From Phycisphaerales bacterium (GTDB taxonomy: Bacteria > Planctomycetota > Phycisphaerae > Tepidisphaerales > Tepidisphaeraceae), in NCBI GenBank assembly GCA_028288775.1, contig JAQGHP010000564.1:1-10057 (forward strand): DNA of 10,057 nt, read 5' to 3'. How positions within the stretch are numbered: position 1 is the first letter of the stretch; the number at the start of each line of letters is the position of its first letter. Below the pieces are notes generated by a model that saw nothing but the letters and a program-made list of their open reading frames with translations, was not told the origin of the DNA and ran no database searches. Shown piece by piece: positions 1-7,041 of the stretch. Position numbers and translations under genes: made by a program.

Positions 1-1380
<1,380 letters not shown>

Positions 1381-1386
1381 CCGCCG

Positions 1387-1593
1387 ATGCCGAAGAAAAT
1401 ACGCGAATTGAAGTCGAAGTTATCCAAGGCAGGATTTCGATGGCGCACGGGAAAAGGAAGCCACACAATCTGGGAGCATCCACTGGCGGACAAGTCCGTG
1501 ACGCTGTCCGGAAACGACGGCCGGGACGCGCGGGCGTACCAGGAGCGAGAGGTAACCGAGCAACTGGAAGTCGTAAGAAGACGCCGGCGGTAA
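1387..1593 (+). CDS. hicA: HicA-family mRNA interferase toxin
   Basis: This is a 68-residue HicA-type toxin. The family has a small dsRNA-binding-like fold and cleaves mRNA through a conserved histidine. The protein shows the family layout: KIRELKSKLSKAGF at the N-terminus, then GKGSHTIWEHP with the presumed catalytic His26, then VTLSGNDGRDA followed by YQEREV. The tail is basic (RRRRR). The ATG lies 6 bases after the sufB stop and 14 bases before the chosen hicB start, so it is probably transcribed with sufB and may be translationally coupled to it. There is no clear Shine-Dalgarno sequence; the G-rich end of sufB (ggtgggat) is the nearest purine run. Toxin first, antitoxin second is the usual hicAB order. 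Activity cannot be judged from sequence, but the catalytic histidine and length are intact. Confidence 0.88.
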   Translation: MPKKIRELKSKLSKAGFRWRTGKGSHTIWEHPLADKSVTLSGNDGRDARAYQEREVTEQLEVVRRRRR

Positions 1594-1607
1594 GCAGCCG
1601 CTACAGC

Positions 1608-1862
1608 ATGCTGATCCGCTGGTCGGATGAAGATGGCGTTTACATCGTGACGCTTCCTGAGTTCGAAAACGCCAAGACGCATGGGAACACATATGAGTCG
1701 GCGGCCCGTCAGGGCCACGAGCTAATTGAATCGTTTGTGATGTGGTATCAACAGGACGGGCAGACGCTTCCAGCGCCCTTCGTATTTGAGTATCCGGGCG
1801 AGGATTTCACCATAGCGGGACGGAGCCCGACGGGAGTGACTTTGGAGACGAGTGTTGGATAA
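1608..1862 (+). CDS. hicB: HicB-family antitoxin, short form
   Basis: This is an 84-residue HicB-type antitoxin, expected to bind and neutralise the HicA encoded just upstream. The core reads MLIRWSDEDGVYIVTLPEF, then THGNTYESAARQGHELIES and LPAPF, the partial RNase H-like fold of the family. Family members usually begin a few residues before YSMLI. The frame stays open upstream (RYS precedes the ATG), but there is no other ATG or GTG nearby, so the ATG at 1608 is the best visible start and a non-standard start slightly upstream is possible. No C-terminal ribbon-helix-helix or helix-turn-helix domain is present, so DNA-binding autoregulation is doubtful. The unusual tail ends GVTLETSVG, closely resembling the SufB ending GVSLEGSVG. 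The stop is 10 bases before the sufC ATG. Confidence 0.85.
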   Translation: MLIRWSDEDGVYIVTLPEFENAKTHGNTYESAARQGHELIESFVMWYQQDGQTLPAPFVFEYPGEDFTIAGRSPTGVTLETSVG

Positions 1863-1872
1863 GAAGACTAGT

Positions 1873-2646
1873 ATGGCATTACTTGAAATCAAAAACCTCC
1901 ACGCCCGCGTCGCCGCCCCCGGGGGCCGGGACATTCTCAAGGGCGTCAATCTCACTATCAACGCCGGCGAAGTGCATGCGATCATGGGGAAGAACGGCTC
2001 GGGCAAGAGCACGCTCGCCCAGGTGCTCGCCGGCCGCGAGGCGTACGAAGTGACCGAAGGAGAGGTCCTCTACAAGGGCCAGAACCTGCTCGAACTTTCC
2101 GCCGAGGAGCGGGCGCGGGAAGGTGTGTTCCTCGCGTTCCAGTACCCGGTCGAAATCCCCGGCGTCAGCACGAGCTACTTTCTCAAGGCGGCGGTGAACG
2201 CCGTCCGCAAGCACCGCGGCGAAAAGGAACTCGACGCCGCGGCGTTCCTCAAGCTCGTGAAAGACAAGATGAAGCTGCTGAAAATGGAACCCAGCTTCAT
2301 GAACCGCGCGATCAACGAAGGCTTTTCCGGCGGCGAAAAGAAGCGCAACGAAATTTTCCAGATGGCCGTCATGAACCCGGCGTTGGCGCTGATGGACGAA
2401 ACCGATTCGGGCCTCGACGTGGACGCGCTCAAGACCGTCGCCGAGGGCGCCGCCTCGCTCCGCCGACCCGACAACGCCATCCTCGTCGTCACCCACTACG
2501 AACGCCTGCTCCAGTACATCGTGCCCGACGTCGTCCACGTCATGATGAACGGCCGGCTCGTCATGAACGGCGGCAAGGACCTTGCCATCAAGGTTGATAC
2601 GCAGGGTTACGACTGGGTCGAGAAGGAAGTCGGACAGTTGGTGTAA
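1873..2646 (+). CDS. sufC: Fe-S cluster assembly ATPase SufC
   Basis: This is the ABC-type ATPase of the SufBCD complex. ATP binding and dimerisation of SufC drive the structural changes in SufB and SufD needed for cluster assembly. It is soluble and not a transporter. The 257 residues carry every expected motif: Walker A GKNGSGKST (residues 39-47), Q-loop FLAFQYP with Gln90, signature FSGGEKKRNE (151-160), Walker B LALMDETDSGLD ending near residue 182, and the H-loop VVTHYE with His208. FSGGEKKR followed by DETDSGLD is characteristic of SufC. The ATG at 1873 fits the family N-terminus (LLEIKNLHA). An in-frame GTG at 1852 would add seven residues and overlap hicB, and looks less likely. The sufC stop overlaps the sufD ribosome binding site, as expected for co-translation. 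Confidence 0.97.
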   Translation: MALLEIKNLHARVAAPGGRDILKGVNLTINAGEVHAIMGKNGSGKSTLAQVLAGREAYEVTEGEVLYKGQNLLELSAEERAREGVFLAFQYPVEIPGVSTSYFLKAAVNAVRKHRGEKELDAAAFLKLVKDKMKLLKMEPSFMNRAINEGFSGGEKKRNEIFQMAVMNPALALMDETDSGLDVDALKTVAEGAASLRRPDNAILVVTHYERLLQYIVPDVVHVMMNGRLVMNGGKDLAIKVDTQGYDWVEKEVGQLV

Positions 2647-2651
2647 AGGGA
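2645..2651 (+). promoter_or_regulatory. Ribosome binding site of sufD
   Basis: AAAGGGA overlaps the last two bases of the sufC stop codon. The GGG is 7 bases from the ATG at 2658 but only 4 from the alternative GTG at 2655, which favours the ATG. The overlap suggests that ribosomes ending sufC re-initiate on sufD. Confidence 0.6.
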
Positions 2652-2657
2652 AACGTG

Positions 2658-4028
2658 ATGACTCAGGTTGCAGACAAAACCACCCATCTGTCGAACTTCA
2701 CGCAGTTCCGTGAAGTGCCCGGCGGCTCTCCCTCGTGGCTCGAAGCCCGCCGTAAGGCGGGGATCGACCGCTTCGATTTCATCGGCTTCCCCACCACGCG
2801 TGAAGAGGAATGGCGTCACACGAACGTGGCCCCGATCGCGAAGACGGCGTTCAAGCTAGCCTCGCGCGACTCCGCCGCCCTCGCATCGGAGACCGCGGCC
2901 CGTTTCGGCTTCGGCAACGATGCCGCGGTCGAGCTGGTTTTCGTCAACGGGCACTATGCCCCGCACCTCTCCCGGCCCGCCAAGCTCCCTCGGGGCGTGC
3001 GGGCCATCAGCCTCGCCGACGCCCTCGAAAGCGATGACGCAGCCCTCGAACCGCATCTCGCCCGGTACGCGGACGTGGTGAAAAATCCGTTCGTTGCGCT
3101 CAACGCGGGGTTCATCCGCGACGGCGCGTTCGTACACTTGCCGCGGGGAGCGACGGTCGAAAAGCCCATTCACCTGCTGTTCGTTTCAACACCCTCGCGC
3201 GAGCCCGCGGTCGCACACCCGCGCGTGCTGGTGGTGGCGGAGGAAGGGGCGCAGGCCACGGTGGTCGAGAGCTACGTGGGCGGCGGAAAGGGCGTGTATT
3301 TCACCAACGCCGTCACTGAAATCGTCGCCGCCCCGGGCGCGCGGATCGATCACTGTAAATTGCAGCAGGAAAACCTCGAAGCCTTCCACGTCGCGACGAT
3401 GCAGGTGCAGCTCGGCCGCGATTCGCACTTCGTGTCGCACTCCGCGTCCATCGGCTCACGACTCACCCGCAACGACCTGAACGTCGTCATGGCCGGCGAG
3501 CACGCGGACGCGACCGTCAACGGCTTGGTCCTCGCCACCGGCGAGCAGCACATCGACAACCATACCCTGCTCGACCACGCCCAGCCAAACTGCCCCAGCC
3601 ACGAGCTGTACAAGCACGTGCTGGGCGCAAAATCCGTCGGGGTGTTCAAGGGGCGCATCCTGGTCCGCCAGGCGGCACAGAAGACCGATTCCAAGCAGAC
3701 GAGCAAAGCCCTGCTGCTCAGCGACGACGCGACGATGCACTCGATGCCGGCGTTGGAGATTTACGCCGACGACGTGAAATGCACCCACGGCTCATCCCTT
3801 GGACCGGTCGACGAAGAGCAGGTGTTCTACCTGCGCACCCGCGGCGTCGGCTTGGAAGCGGCCAGGCACCTGATGACCTACGCGTTCGCGGCCGACATCA
3901 CCCGCCGAATCCGTGTCGAGCCCGTCCGCCGGCGTTTGGAAGAATACATGGCCGCCCAGCACGGGCTGCCCATTGACCTCCGCATCACCGACCTGGGTGC
4001 GCACGACGAGGCAGTCAGGCAACTATAA
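2658..4028 (+). CDS. sufD: Fe-S cluster assembly protein SufD
   Basis: This is the SufB paralogue that pairs with SufB and SufC in the SufBC2D complex and is linked to iron acquisition during cluster assembly. It has 456 residues. The N-terminal helical part contains FPTTREEEWRHTNVAPI, the middle is the right-handed beta-helix, and the C-terminal part has DDVKCTHGSSLG followed by EEQVFYLRTRGV. Cys375 and His377 match the E. coli Cys358 and His360 region, where the histidine is implicated in cluster formation. The ATG at 2658 is preferred over the GTG at 2655 because the AAAGGGA at 2645-2651 is well spaced from it. The gene starts 11 bases after the sufC stop. No sufS or sufU follows; the next forward gene is clpS after a gap of about 300 bases. 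Confidence 0.96.
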   Translation: MTQVADKTTHLSNFTQFREVPGGSPSWLEARRKAGIDRFDFIGFPTTREEEWRHTNVAPIAKTAFKLASRDSAALASETAARFGFGNDAAVELVFVNGHYAPHLSRPAKLPRGVRAISLADALESDDAALEPHLARYADVVKNPFVALNAGFIRDGAFVHLPRGATVEKPIHLLFVSTPSREPAVAHPRVLVVAEEGAQATVVESYVGGGKGVYFTNAVTEIVAAPGARIDHCKLQQENLEAFHVATMQVQLGRDSHFVSHSASIGSRLTRNDLNVVMAGEHADATVNGLVLATGEQHIDNHTLLDHAQPNCPSHELYKHVLGAKSVGVFKGRILVRQAAQKTDSKQTSKALLLSDDATMHSMPALEIYADDVKCTHGSSLGPVDEEQVFYLRTRGVGLEAARHLMTYAFAADITRRIRVEPVRRRLEEYMAAQHGLPIDLRITDLGAHDEAVRQL

Positions 4029-4332
4029 GCGGTGCGGGGTTGGTCCCGCCAAGTGGTATACCCAACCTAACAGCTCCATTGCTTGTCAGAGCCGGTGCGT
4101 GCCGCCCCGGTCGGGGTCGATGGCCCGAAACGGAGCAACGCTGCGGGCGGGCACGGCCCGACCCCGAAACTACTGGCAAAAATTAGAGCAGTCGGGAACG
4201 ATCAGTGCCCGGCGCAACTGGACATTGGCAGCGCGGGGGTCGCTAAAAATCGCCCTACGTCCGGGAATAACTTGCACGCCGTTTGCGTATCGTTGTAGTA
4301 GATACGGAACTGTTGTTGCGAGGGCCAAAGCC
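4029..4332. other. Intergenic gap between sufD and clpS with GC-rich stem-loops
   Basis: No gene is recognised in these 304 bases. A 5-bp hairpin (GCGGG 4034-4038 with CCCGC 4045-4049, 6-base loop) lies just after sufD but has no T-tract, so it is a weak terminator candidate. A longer-range stem pairs TCGGGGTCG (4111-4119) with CGACCCCGA (4159-4167). Inside it GCCCG (4123-4127) can pair with CGGGC (4144-4148), giving a nested structure. The sequence CCCGAAAC occurs next to both arms (4124-4131 and 4163-4170). This could be the suf terminator region, a clpS leader, or a small structured RNA; nothing matches an RNA family I recognise. Confidence 0.4.
4272..4299 (+). promoter_or_regulatory. Candidate clpS promoter
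   Basis: TTGCAC at 4272-4277 resembles a -35 box. After 16 bases TGTAGT at 4294-4299 matches four of six positions of a -10 box. Transcription would start roughly 25 bases before the clpS ATG at 4333. The position is sensible but the boxes are imperfect, so this is only a suggestion. Confidence 0.25.
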
Positions 4333-4680
4333 ATGGCTGAGAAACAAGGCACCACGAAGCAAAGCCCGACGAAAAAACCCACCCCCAAAAGCAGCCAAAA
4401 GGAGAAGCCCAATCAGCTTCCCCCGTACAACGTCGTTCTCATGAACGACGACGATCACACCTACGATTACGTCATTCAAATGCTGCGGTCGGTCTTCGGC
4501 TACCCCGACGAACGGGGCTATCAACTGGCCAAAGTGGTTGACGAGGCCGGTAGGGCGATCGTGCTGACCACCCATAAGGAACTCGCCGAGCTCAAGCGCG
4601 AGCAGATCCAAAGCTTCGGCACCGACCACCGCATCACCGCCTGCAAGGGCTCCATGTCGGCGATCATCGAACCGGCGTGA
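4333..4680 (+). CDS. clpS: ATP-dependent Clp protease adaptor ClpS, divergent pocket
   Basis: ClpS binds the N-domain of the Clp unfoldase (ClpA or ClpC) and in many bacteria delivers proteins with destabilising N-terminal residues for degradation by ClpP. The 115 residues comprise a flexible Lys/Thr/Pro/Ser-rich N-terminal extension (about 1-28) and the core: LPPYNVVLMNDD (29-40), YDYVIQML, FGYPDERGYQLAKVVDEAGRA and ELAELKREQI. Asn38-Asp39-Asp40 match the E. coli Asn34-Asp35-Asp36 set. By ungapped alignment the pocket residues Met40 and His66 of E. coli are replaced by Tyr44 and Asp70. The C-terminus CKGSMSAIIEPA is an extension I associate with planctomycete ClpS proteins. The ATG at 4333 has GAGGG at 4319-4323 upstream. 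It converges on the FHA gene with 11 bases between the stops. No clpA or clpC is adjacent. Confidence 0.9.
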   Translation: MAEKQGTTKQSPTKKPTPKSSQKEKPNQLPPYNVVLMNDDDHTYDYVIQMLRSVFGYPDERGYQLAKVVDEAGRAIVLTTHKELAELKREQIQSFGTDHRITACKGSMSAIIEPA

Positions 4681-4691
4681 ATAAAGCGGGC

Positions 4692-5522
4692 TCAGCACTT
4701 TCCCATCAGGTAGTTGCACATTCCGTAGACCATCACCATCTGCCCGATCGCGCTGAGGCCTCGCGCGATCCGGCCTAGCCTTCTTCGCCAACGCGCGCTT
4801 TTCCGCATTTGGGGCGGCGGCATAGGCACGGAGGCCAGCAGCCCGCGGCCCACCTGCAGGGACAGATCGACCGGCACGGTGCGCGAGCGCCGCGGATGCC
4901 GCGAGCCCAGGATCATTGGCCGGGGCGGCGGGCGAACGGGCGAGGGACGCGAAGCGTTCATGTAAATCGAATCCCACGAGCTCGACGCGATGTCCGACAG
5001 CATCGCATAAAGGTCTTCCCGCTCGTACGCATCAGGCTCGGGAGGACTGGGCTGCGGGTTGGGGAAACGAGAGCCCAGGCCAAGCGCGGGCATTTCCGCC
5101 GACCGATTTTTCGCGTCGAGCCGGGCTTGGGCATAGTCAAACCCACTGATGGTCCCGGCCAGCGCCTCCCAAGGGTCCGCAGGCCGTCGGCTTGATGAAA
5201 GCGTGCGGGAACTTCCCCCCGCGGCGGGAACGAAAGCACCCGACCGAAACGTCGCGGTGGTCTTGCCGATGCGAATCACGTCCCCGTCATGCAGCGTGTG
5301 GCGCGTGATCGGCTGCGACCCGACACGCGTGCCGTTCTTGCTCTGCAGGTCGATGAGAGCCCAGCCGTCGCCTTCGGGCTCGATCCGGCTATGTTGGCGG
5401 GAAAGCAGAATGTCGCGCACGGAAATGTCGCACTCGGGGGAGCGGCCCACGACCACGGGACCGCTCAGCGGCCGACGGCCGAATTCCTTCCCTTTCGTCG
5501 TGAAAATCAAATAGGCGGCCAT
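4692..5522 (-). CDS. FHA-domain protein with C-terminal hydrophobic segment
   Basis: This is a 276-residue protein whose first 95 residues form a forkhead-associated domain, a module that binds phosphothreonine peptides in Ser/Thr kinase signalling. The domain residues are visible: Gly26-Arg27 in VVVGRSPECDI, Ser41-x-x-His44 in LLSRQHSRI, and Asn63-Gly64-Thr65 in SKNGTRVG. The rest (about 96-245) is rich in Pro, Ser and Arg and looks disordered. It is followed by a basic stretch (RKSARWRRRLGRIAR) and a moderately hydrophobic tail (about 256-274), which could be a membrane anchor or amphipathic helix. Family proteins usually start about where the ATG at 5522 falls. An in-frame ATG at 5606 has a better Shine-Dalgarno (GAGGG, 7-base spacing) and would add 28 residues, so the start is open. 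The kinase partner is not in the window. Confidence 0.85.
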   Translation of the reverse strand: MAAYLIFTTKGKEFGRRPLSGPVVVGRSPECDISVRDILLSRQHSRIEPEGDGWALIDLQSKNGTRVGSQPITRHTLHDGDVIRIGKTTATFRSGAFVPAAGGSSRTLSSSRRPADPWEALAGTISGFDYAQARLDAKNRSAEMPALGLGSRFPNPQPSPPEPDAYEREDLYAMLSDIASSSWDSIYMNASRPSPVRPPPRPMILGSRHPRRSRTVPVDLSLQVGRGLLASVPMPPPQMRKSARWRRRLGRIARGLSAIGQMVMVYGMCNYLMGKC

Positions 5523-5643
5523 ATCGGCCGGGGGAATCAAACCCGCCGGTTTTCCCAATATCGAACCGCCGGCCCACCCGCCGATAATTTTCGCGCAAAC
5601 AGCCATGCCGCAACCCTCGTCGCGGCTGCGCATGCGCACAGGT

Positions 5644-6507
5644 ATGAACCTCCCGCGCGCCTGCCTTTTCGTTCTCCCATTTCTGGTTCTCGTAAGCGCC
5701 GCCCCTGTTCCGCCATCCACGATGGCCGACAAAACCAGTGCATTGCAGGAGCAGTGGAAGGACCGGCTCGCGGAGGAAAAGTTGCGTGCGATCGCAGCAC
5801 CGCCTTTCGTGATCGCGGGGAACGGGACCGCCGATCAGCTCGCGGCCTACCGCGATGGGACCATCCTGGCCGCCATGCACTCGCTCGAGGCCACCTATTT
5901 CGACACGCCGCCCGCGGAGCCGATCATCATTTTCCTCTTCGAATCCGAAGGCCCGTACAAGCGCCTCGCGAGAAAATGGTTCGACGACAAGGACGTCCCG
6001 CACTACGGCTTCTACCGCCCCCGCGATCGGGTCATGTTCATGAACGTCGGCACCGGCACCGGCACGCTGGTCCACGAACTCACCCACGCCCTCATCGCCC
6101 CCGATTTCCCCAACGTCCCGAGCTGGTTTAACGAAGGTCTGGCAAGCCTCTACGAGCAATCTTCGCTCGGGAAAGACACCATCACCGGCCACGAAAACTG
6201 GCGCCTGCCCGCACTGCAAAAAGCCATCAAGGCCCAAACCCTGCGGCCATTGGCCGAGCTGATCGAAGACCCGGAGTTCTACCGCAACGATCTCGTGGGC
6301 TTAAATTACGCCGAGGCGCGCTACCTCATGTTCTATCTGCAGGAGAAAGGGCTGCTCGTCCGCTACTACAAAGAGTTCCGCGATGGCGCGAAGGACGACC
6401 CGACCGGGCTGAAGACGTTACAGAAAATCGTTGCGCCCAAGGACAAGGACCTGAGCGCCTTCGAAACGGACTGGCGGAAATGGGTGCTGACGCTGCGGGT
6501 TGGGTGA
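5644..6507 (+). CDS. Exported HExxH metallopeptidase (peptidase MA-like / DUF1570-like)
   Basis: This is a probable zinc metallopeptidase acting outside the cytoplasm. From the ATG at 5644 it has 287 residues. The N-terminus is a signal peptide (NLPR, then CLFVLPFLVLVSAA, then APVPP). The active-site motif is HELTH (His144, Glu145, His148, counting from this start), followed by WFNEGLASLYE. Glu164 is the likely third zinc ligand, an arrangement typical of gluzincins. A short GTGTGT run directly precedes HELTH. The C-terminal half contains NYAEARYLMFYLQEKG and a closing WRKWV helix, as in related proteins of unknown substrate. In-frame ATGs at 5605 and 5632 are possible starts; none has a convincing ribosome binding site. 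I chose 5644 because it gives a compact signal peptide. The gene diverges from the FHA gene. The substrate is unknown. Confidence 0.82.
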   Translation: MNLPRACLFVLPFLVLVSAAPVPPSTMADKTSALQEQWKDRLAEEKLRAIAAPPFVIAGNGTADQLAAYRDGTILAAMHSLEATYFDTPPAEPIIIFLFESEGPYKRLARKWFDDKDVPHYGFYRPRDRVMFMNVGTGTGTLVHELTHALIAPDFPNVPSWFNEGLASLYEQSSLGKDTITGHENWRLPALQKAIKAQTLRPLAELIEDPEFYRNDLVGLNYAEARYLMFYLQEKGLLVRYYKEFRDGAKDDPTGLKTLQKIVAPKDKDLSAFETDWRKWVLTLRVG

Positions 6508-6520
6508 CACTCTCCCGTGG

Positions 6521-6539
6521 CATGGGCGGCCCGCCCATG
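6521..6539. repeat. Near-perfect palindrome, GTGGCA family
   Basis: CATGGGCGG pairs with CCGCCCATG around a single central C (19 bases, all other positions complementary). It is preceded by GTGG, so the unit begins GTGGCA like the elements at 6591 and 6623. It begins 13 bases after the peptidase stop and could also form a terminator-like hairpin, though no T-tract follows. Confidence 0.7.
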
Positions 6540-6558
6540 GTCGCGATACCCTGCGGCT

Positions 6559-6580
6559 TTCGGCCGGTACTCCGGTCGAA
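6559..6580. repeat. Hairpin CGGCCGG / CCGGTCG
   Basis: TTCGGCCGG (6559-6567) pairs with CCGGTCGAA (6572-6580) around the loop TACT, with one G-T wobble. The sequence is unrelated to the GTGGCA elements next to it. Confidence 0.6.
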
Positions 6581-6590
6581 GAAAGCAACA

Positions 6591-6619
6591 TGTGGCATAA
6601 CGGCCCCCGGGCTGTGATT
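6591..6619 (+). repeat. Degenerate copy of GTGGCA palindromic repeat
   Basis: TGTGGCATAACGGCCCCCGG followed by GCTGTGATT resembles the unit at 6623-6650 in the same orientation, sharing TGTGGCA at the head and GCTGTGATT at the tail. Its own palindrome has decayed. The unit starts are 32 bases apart. Confidence 0.65.
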
Positions 6620-6622
6620 TCA

Positions 6623-6650
6623 TGTGGCACAGCCGCCCTCGGCTGTGATT
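6623..6650 (+). repeat. Intact copy of GTGGCA palindromic repeat
   Basis: TGTGG is followed by an 8-bp perfect stem, CACAGCCG (6628-6635) with CGGCTGTG (6640-6647), and a loop of CCCT. This is the best-preserved unit. Its first 16 bases recur exactly on the opposite strand at 6682-6697. Confidence 0.75.
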
Positions 6651-6673
6651 CCGCTGCAGGCGGAAGAAGAAAA

Positions 6674-6697
6674 CACAGCAGGGGCGGCTGTGCCACA
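6674..6697 (-). repeat. Inverted copy of GTGGCA palindromic repeat
   Basis: Read on the minus strand this begins TGTGGCACAGCCGCCC, identical for 16 bases to 6623-6638, and ends in GCTGTG. CACAGC (6674-6679) can pair with GCTGTG (6687-6692). Together with the copy at 6623 it makes a 16-bp inverted repeat spanning 75 bases, able to form one larger stem. Confidence 0.75.
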
Positions 6698-6737
6698 CGG
6701 CGACAGGGGTTCGGCACTTTCCCCAAGACACGAAAAT

Positions 6738-6754
6738 GTTCGGCGAAGCCGAAC
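6738..6754. repeat. Palindrome GTTCGGC-GAA-GCCGAAC
   Basis: A perfect 7-bp stem with a GAA loop, flanked by AAAAT and CTACGA. It does not resemble the GTGGCA family. I recall similar GTTCGGC/GCCGAAC palindromes scattered in planctomycete intergenic regions, but this could not be searched. Confidence 0.6.
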
Positions 6755-6775
6755 CTACGATGCCACCAATCCTGA

Positions 6776-7041
6776 GACTAAAGCCGCTACGGACTCTCGC
6801 GCCCGGGCCACATAATTCATCCCCATTCCCAATCGCATTGCCGTCGTAAGGGATGGATTTTCCCTGCATTTTGACCGATGATCGCTAGCCTTATCGGACC
6901 GCCGACGTTTCGTCGCGATGATCCCGGCGCGCTCGCGGAATAATGGCGCAACCAACGCCTCCGCCGTGCCGATAATCCCGGAAACACGTGCCGCCATTTC
7001 CTTCGCAAGGCGGCCGACATTCGTAACAAGAGGACCGTAGC
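6776..7041. other. Gene-free leader region upstream of rfbA
   Basis: No gene is supported in these 266 bases. Short hairpins are possible (AGGGA 6849-6853 with TCCCT 6861-6865; CGACG 6903-6907 with CGTCG 6911-6915). TTGACC at 6871-6876 resembles a -35 box, but no good -10 box lies at the right distance. The rfbA promoter is probably here but cannot be placed. Confidence 0.5.
7028..7034 (+). promoter_or_regulatory. Ribosome binding site of rfbA
   Basis: AAGAGGA ends 7 bases before the ATG at 7042. It is the clearest Shine-Dalgarno sequence in the window and fixes the rfbA start. Confidence 0.75.

Larger units (their letters stand above)
6508..6775. repeat. Cluster of small palindromic elements
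   Basis: This gene-free stretch follows the peptidase gene and is packed with at least five palindromes listed separately. Three of them share the word GTGGCA followed by a palindrome, and one of those also has an inverted copy. Two others (around 6559 and 6738) have different sequence. The density suggests a site where several REP-like or small non-autonomous elements have accumulated. Any of them could also act as a transcription terminator or mRNA-stabilising hairpin for the peptidase gene. No protein-coding gene is credible here. Confidence 0.7.

Noticed and set aside
1440..1607. Upstream extension of the hicB frame from the ATG at 1440
   Set aside because: It overlaps hicA almost completely and encodes a low-complexity basic stretch not seen in HicB proteins; only the part from about 1600 matches the family.
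1381..1872. hicAB as a transposon insertion with an exact target-site duplication
   Set aside because: No exact flanking direct repeat or terminal inverted repeat is visible; the similarity of the two 3' ends is only 20 of 30 bases.
1852..1872. GTG at 1852 as sufC start
   Set aside because: It would add seven residues not typical of SufC and overlap hicB; the ATG at 1873 fits the family N-terminus.
1989..2020. SufC Walker A reading GKNGSGKST instead of GPNGSGKST as an anomaly
   Set aside because: All catalytic residues are kept, and lysine at this position is a tolerated variant in ABC ATPases; nothing else in SufC is unusual.
1879..2538. Long open reading frame antisense to sufC
   Set aside because: It lies wholly within sufC on the other strand, shows no known motif, and is typical of shadow frames in GC-rich coding sequence.
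4034..4049. Hairpin after sufD as a rho-independent terminator
   Set aside because: The stem is only 5 bp and no T-rich tract follows, so it is not listed as a terminator.
4029..4332. tRNA, SRP RNA, 6S or tmRNA gene in the sufD-clpS gap
   Set aside because: No cloverleaf, no conserved SRP loop sequence and no tag-peptide frame could be found.
5389..6237. Long open frames on both strands crossing the FHA-peptidase junction (also 5289-6131 forward)
   Set aside because: They overlap two genes with clear domain motifs in other frames, and their own products are Arg/Pro/Gly-rich without recognisable domains.
6591..6650. CRISPR-like array
   Set aside because: Only two direct units, one of them degenerate, with a very short spacing and an inverted third copy; no cas gene is near.
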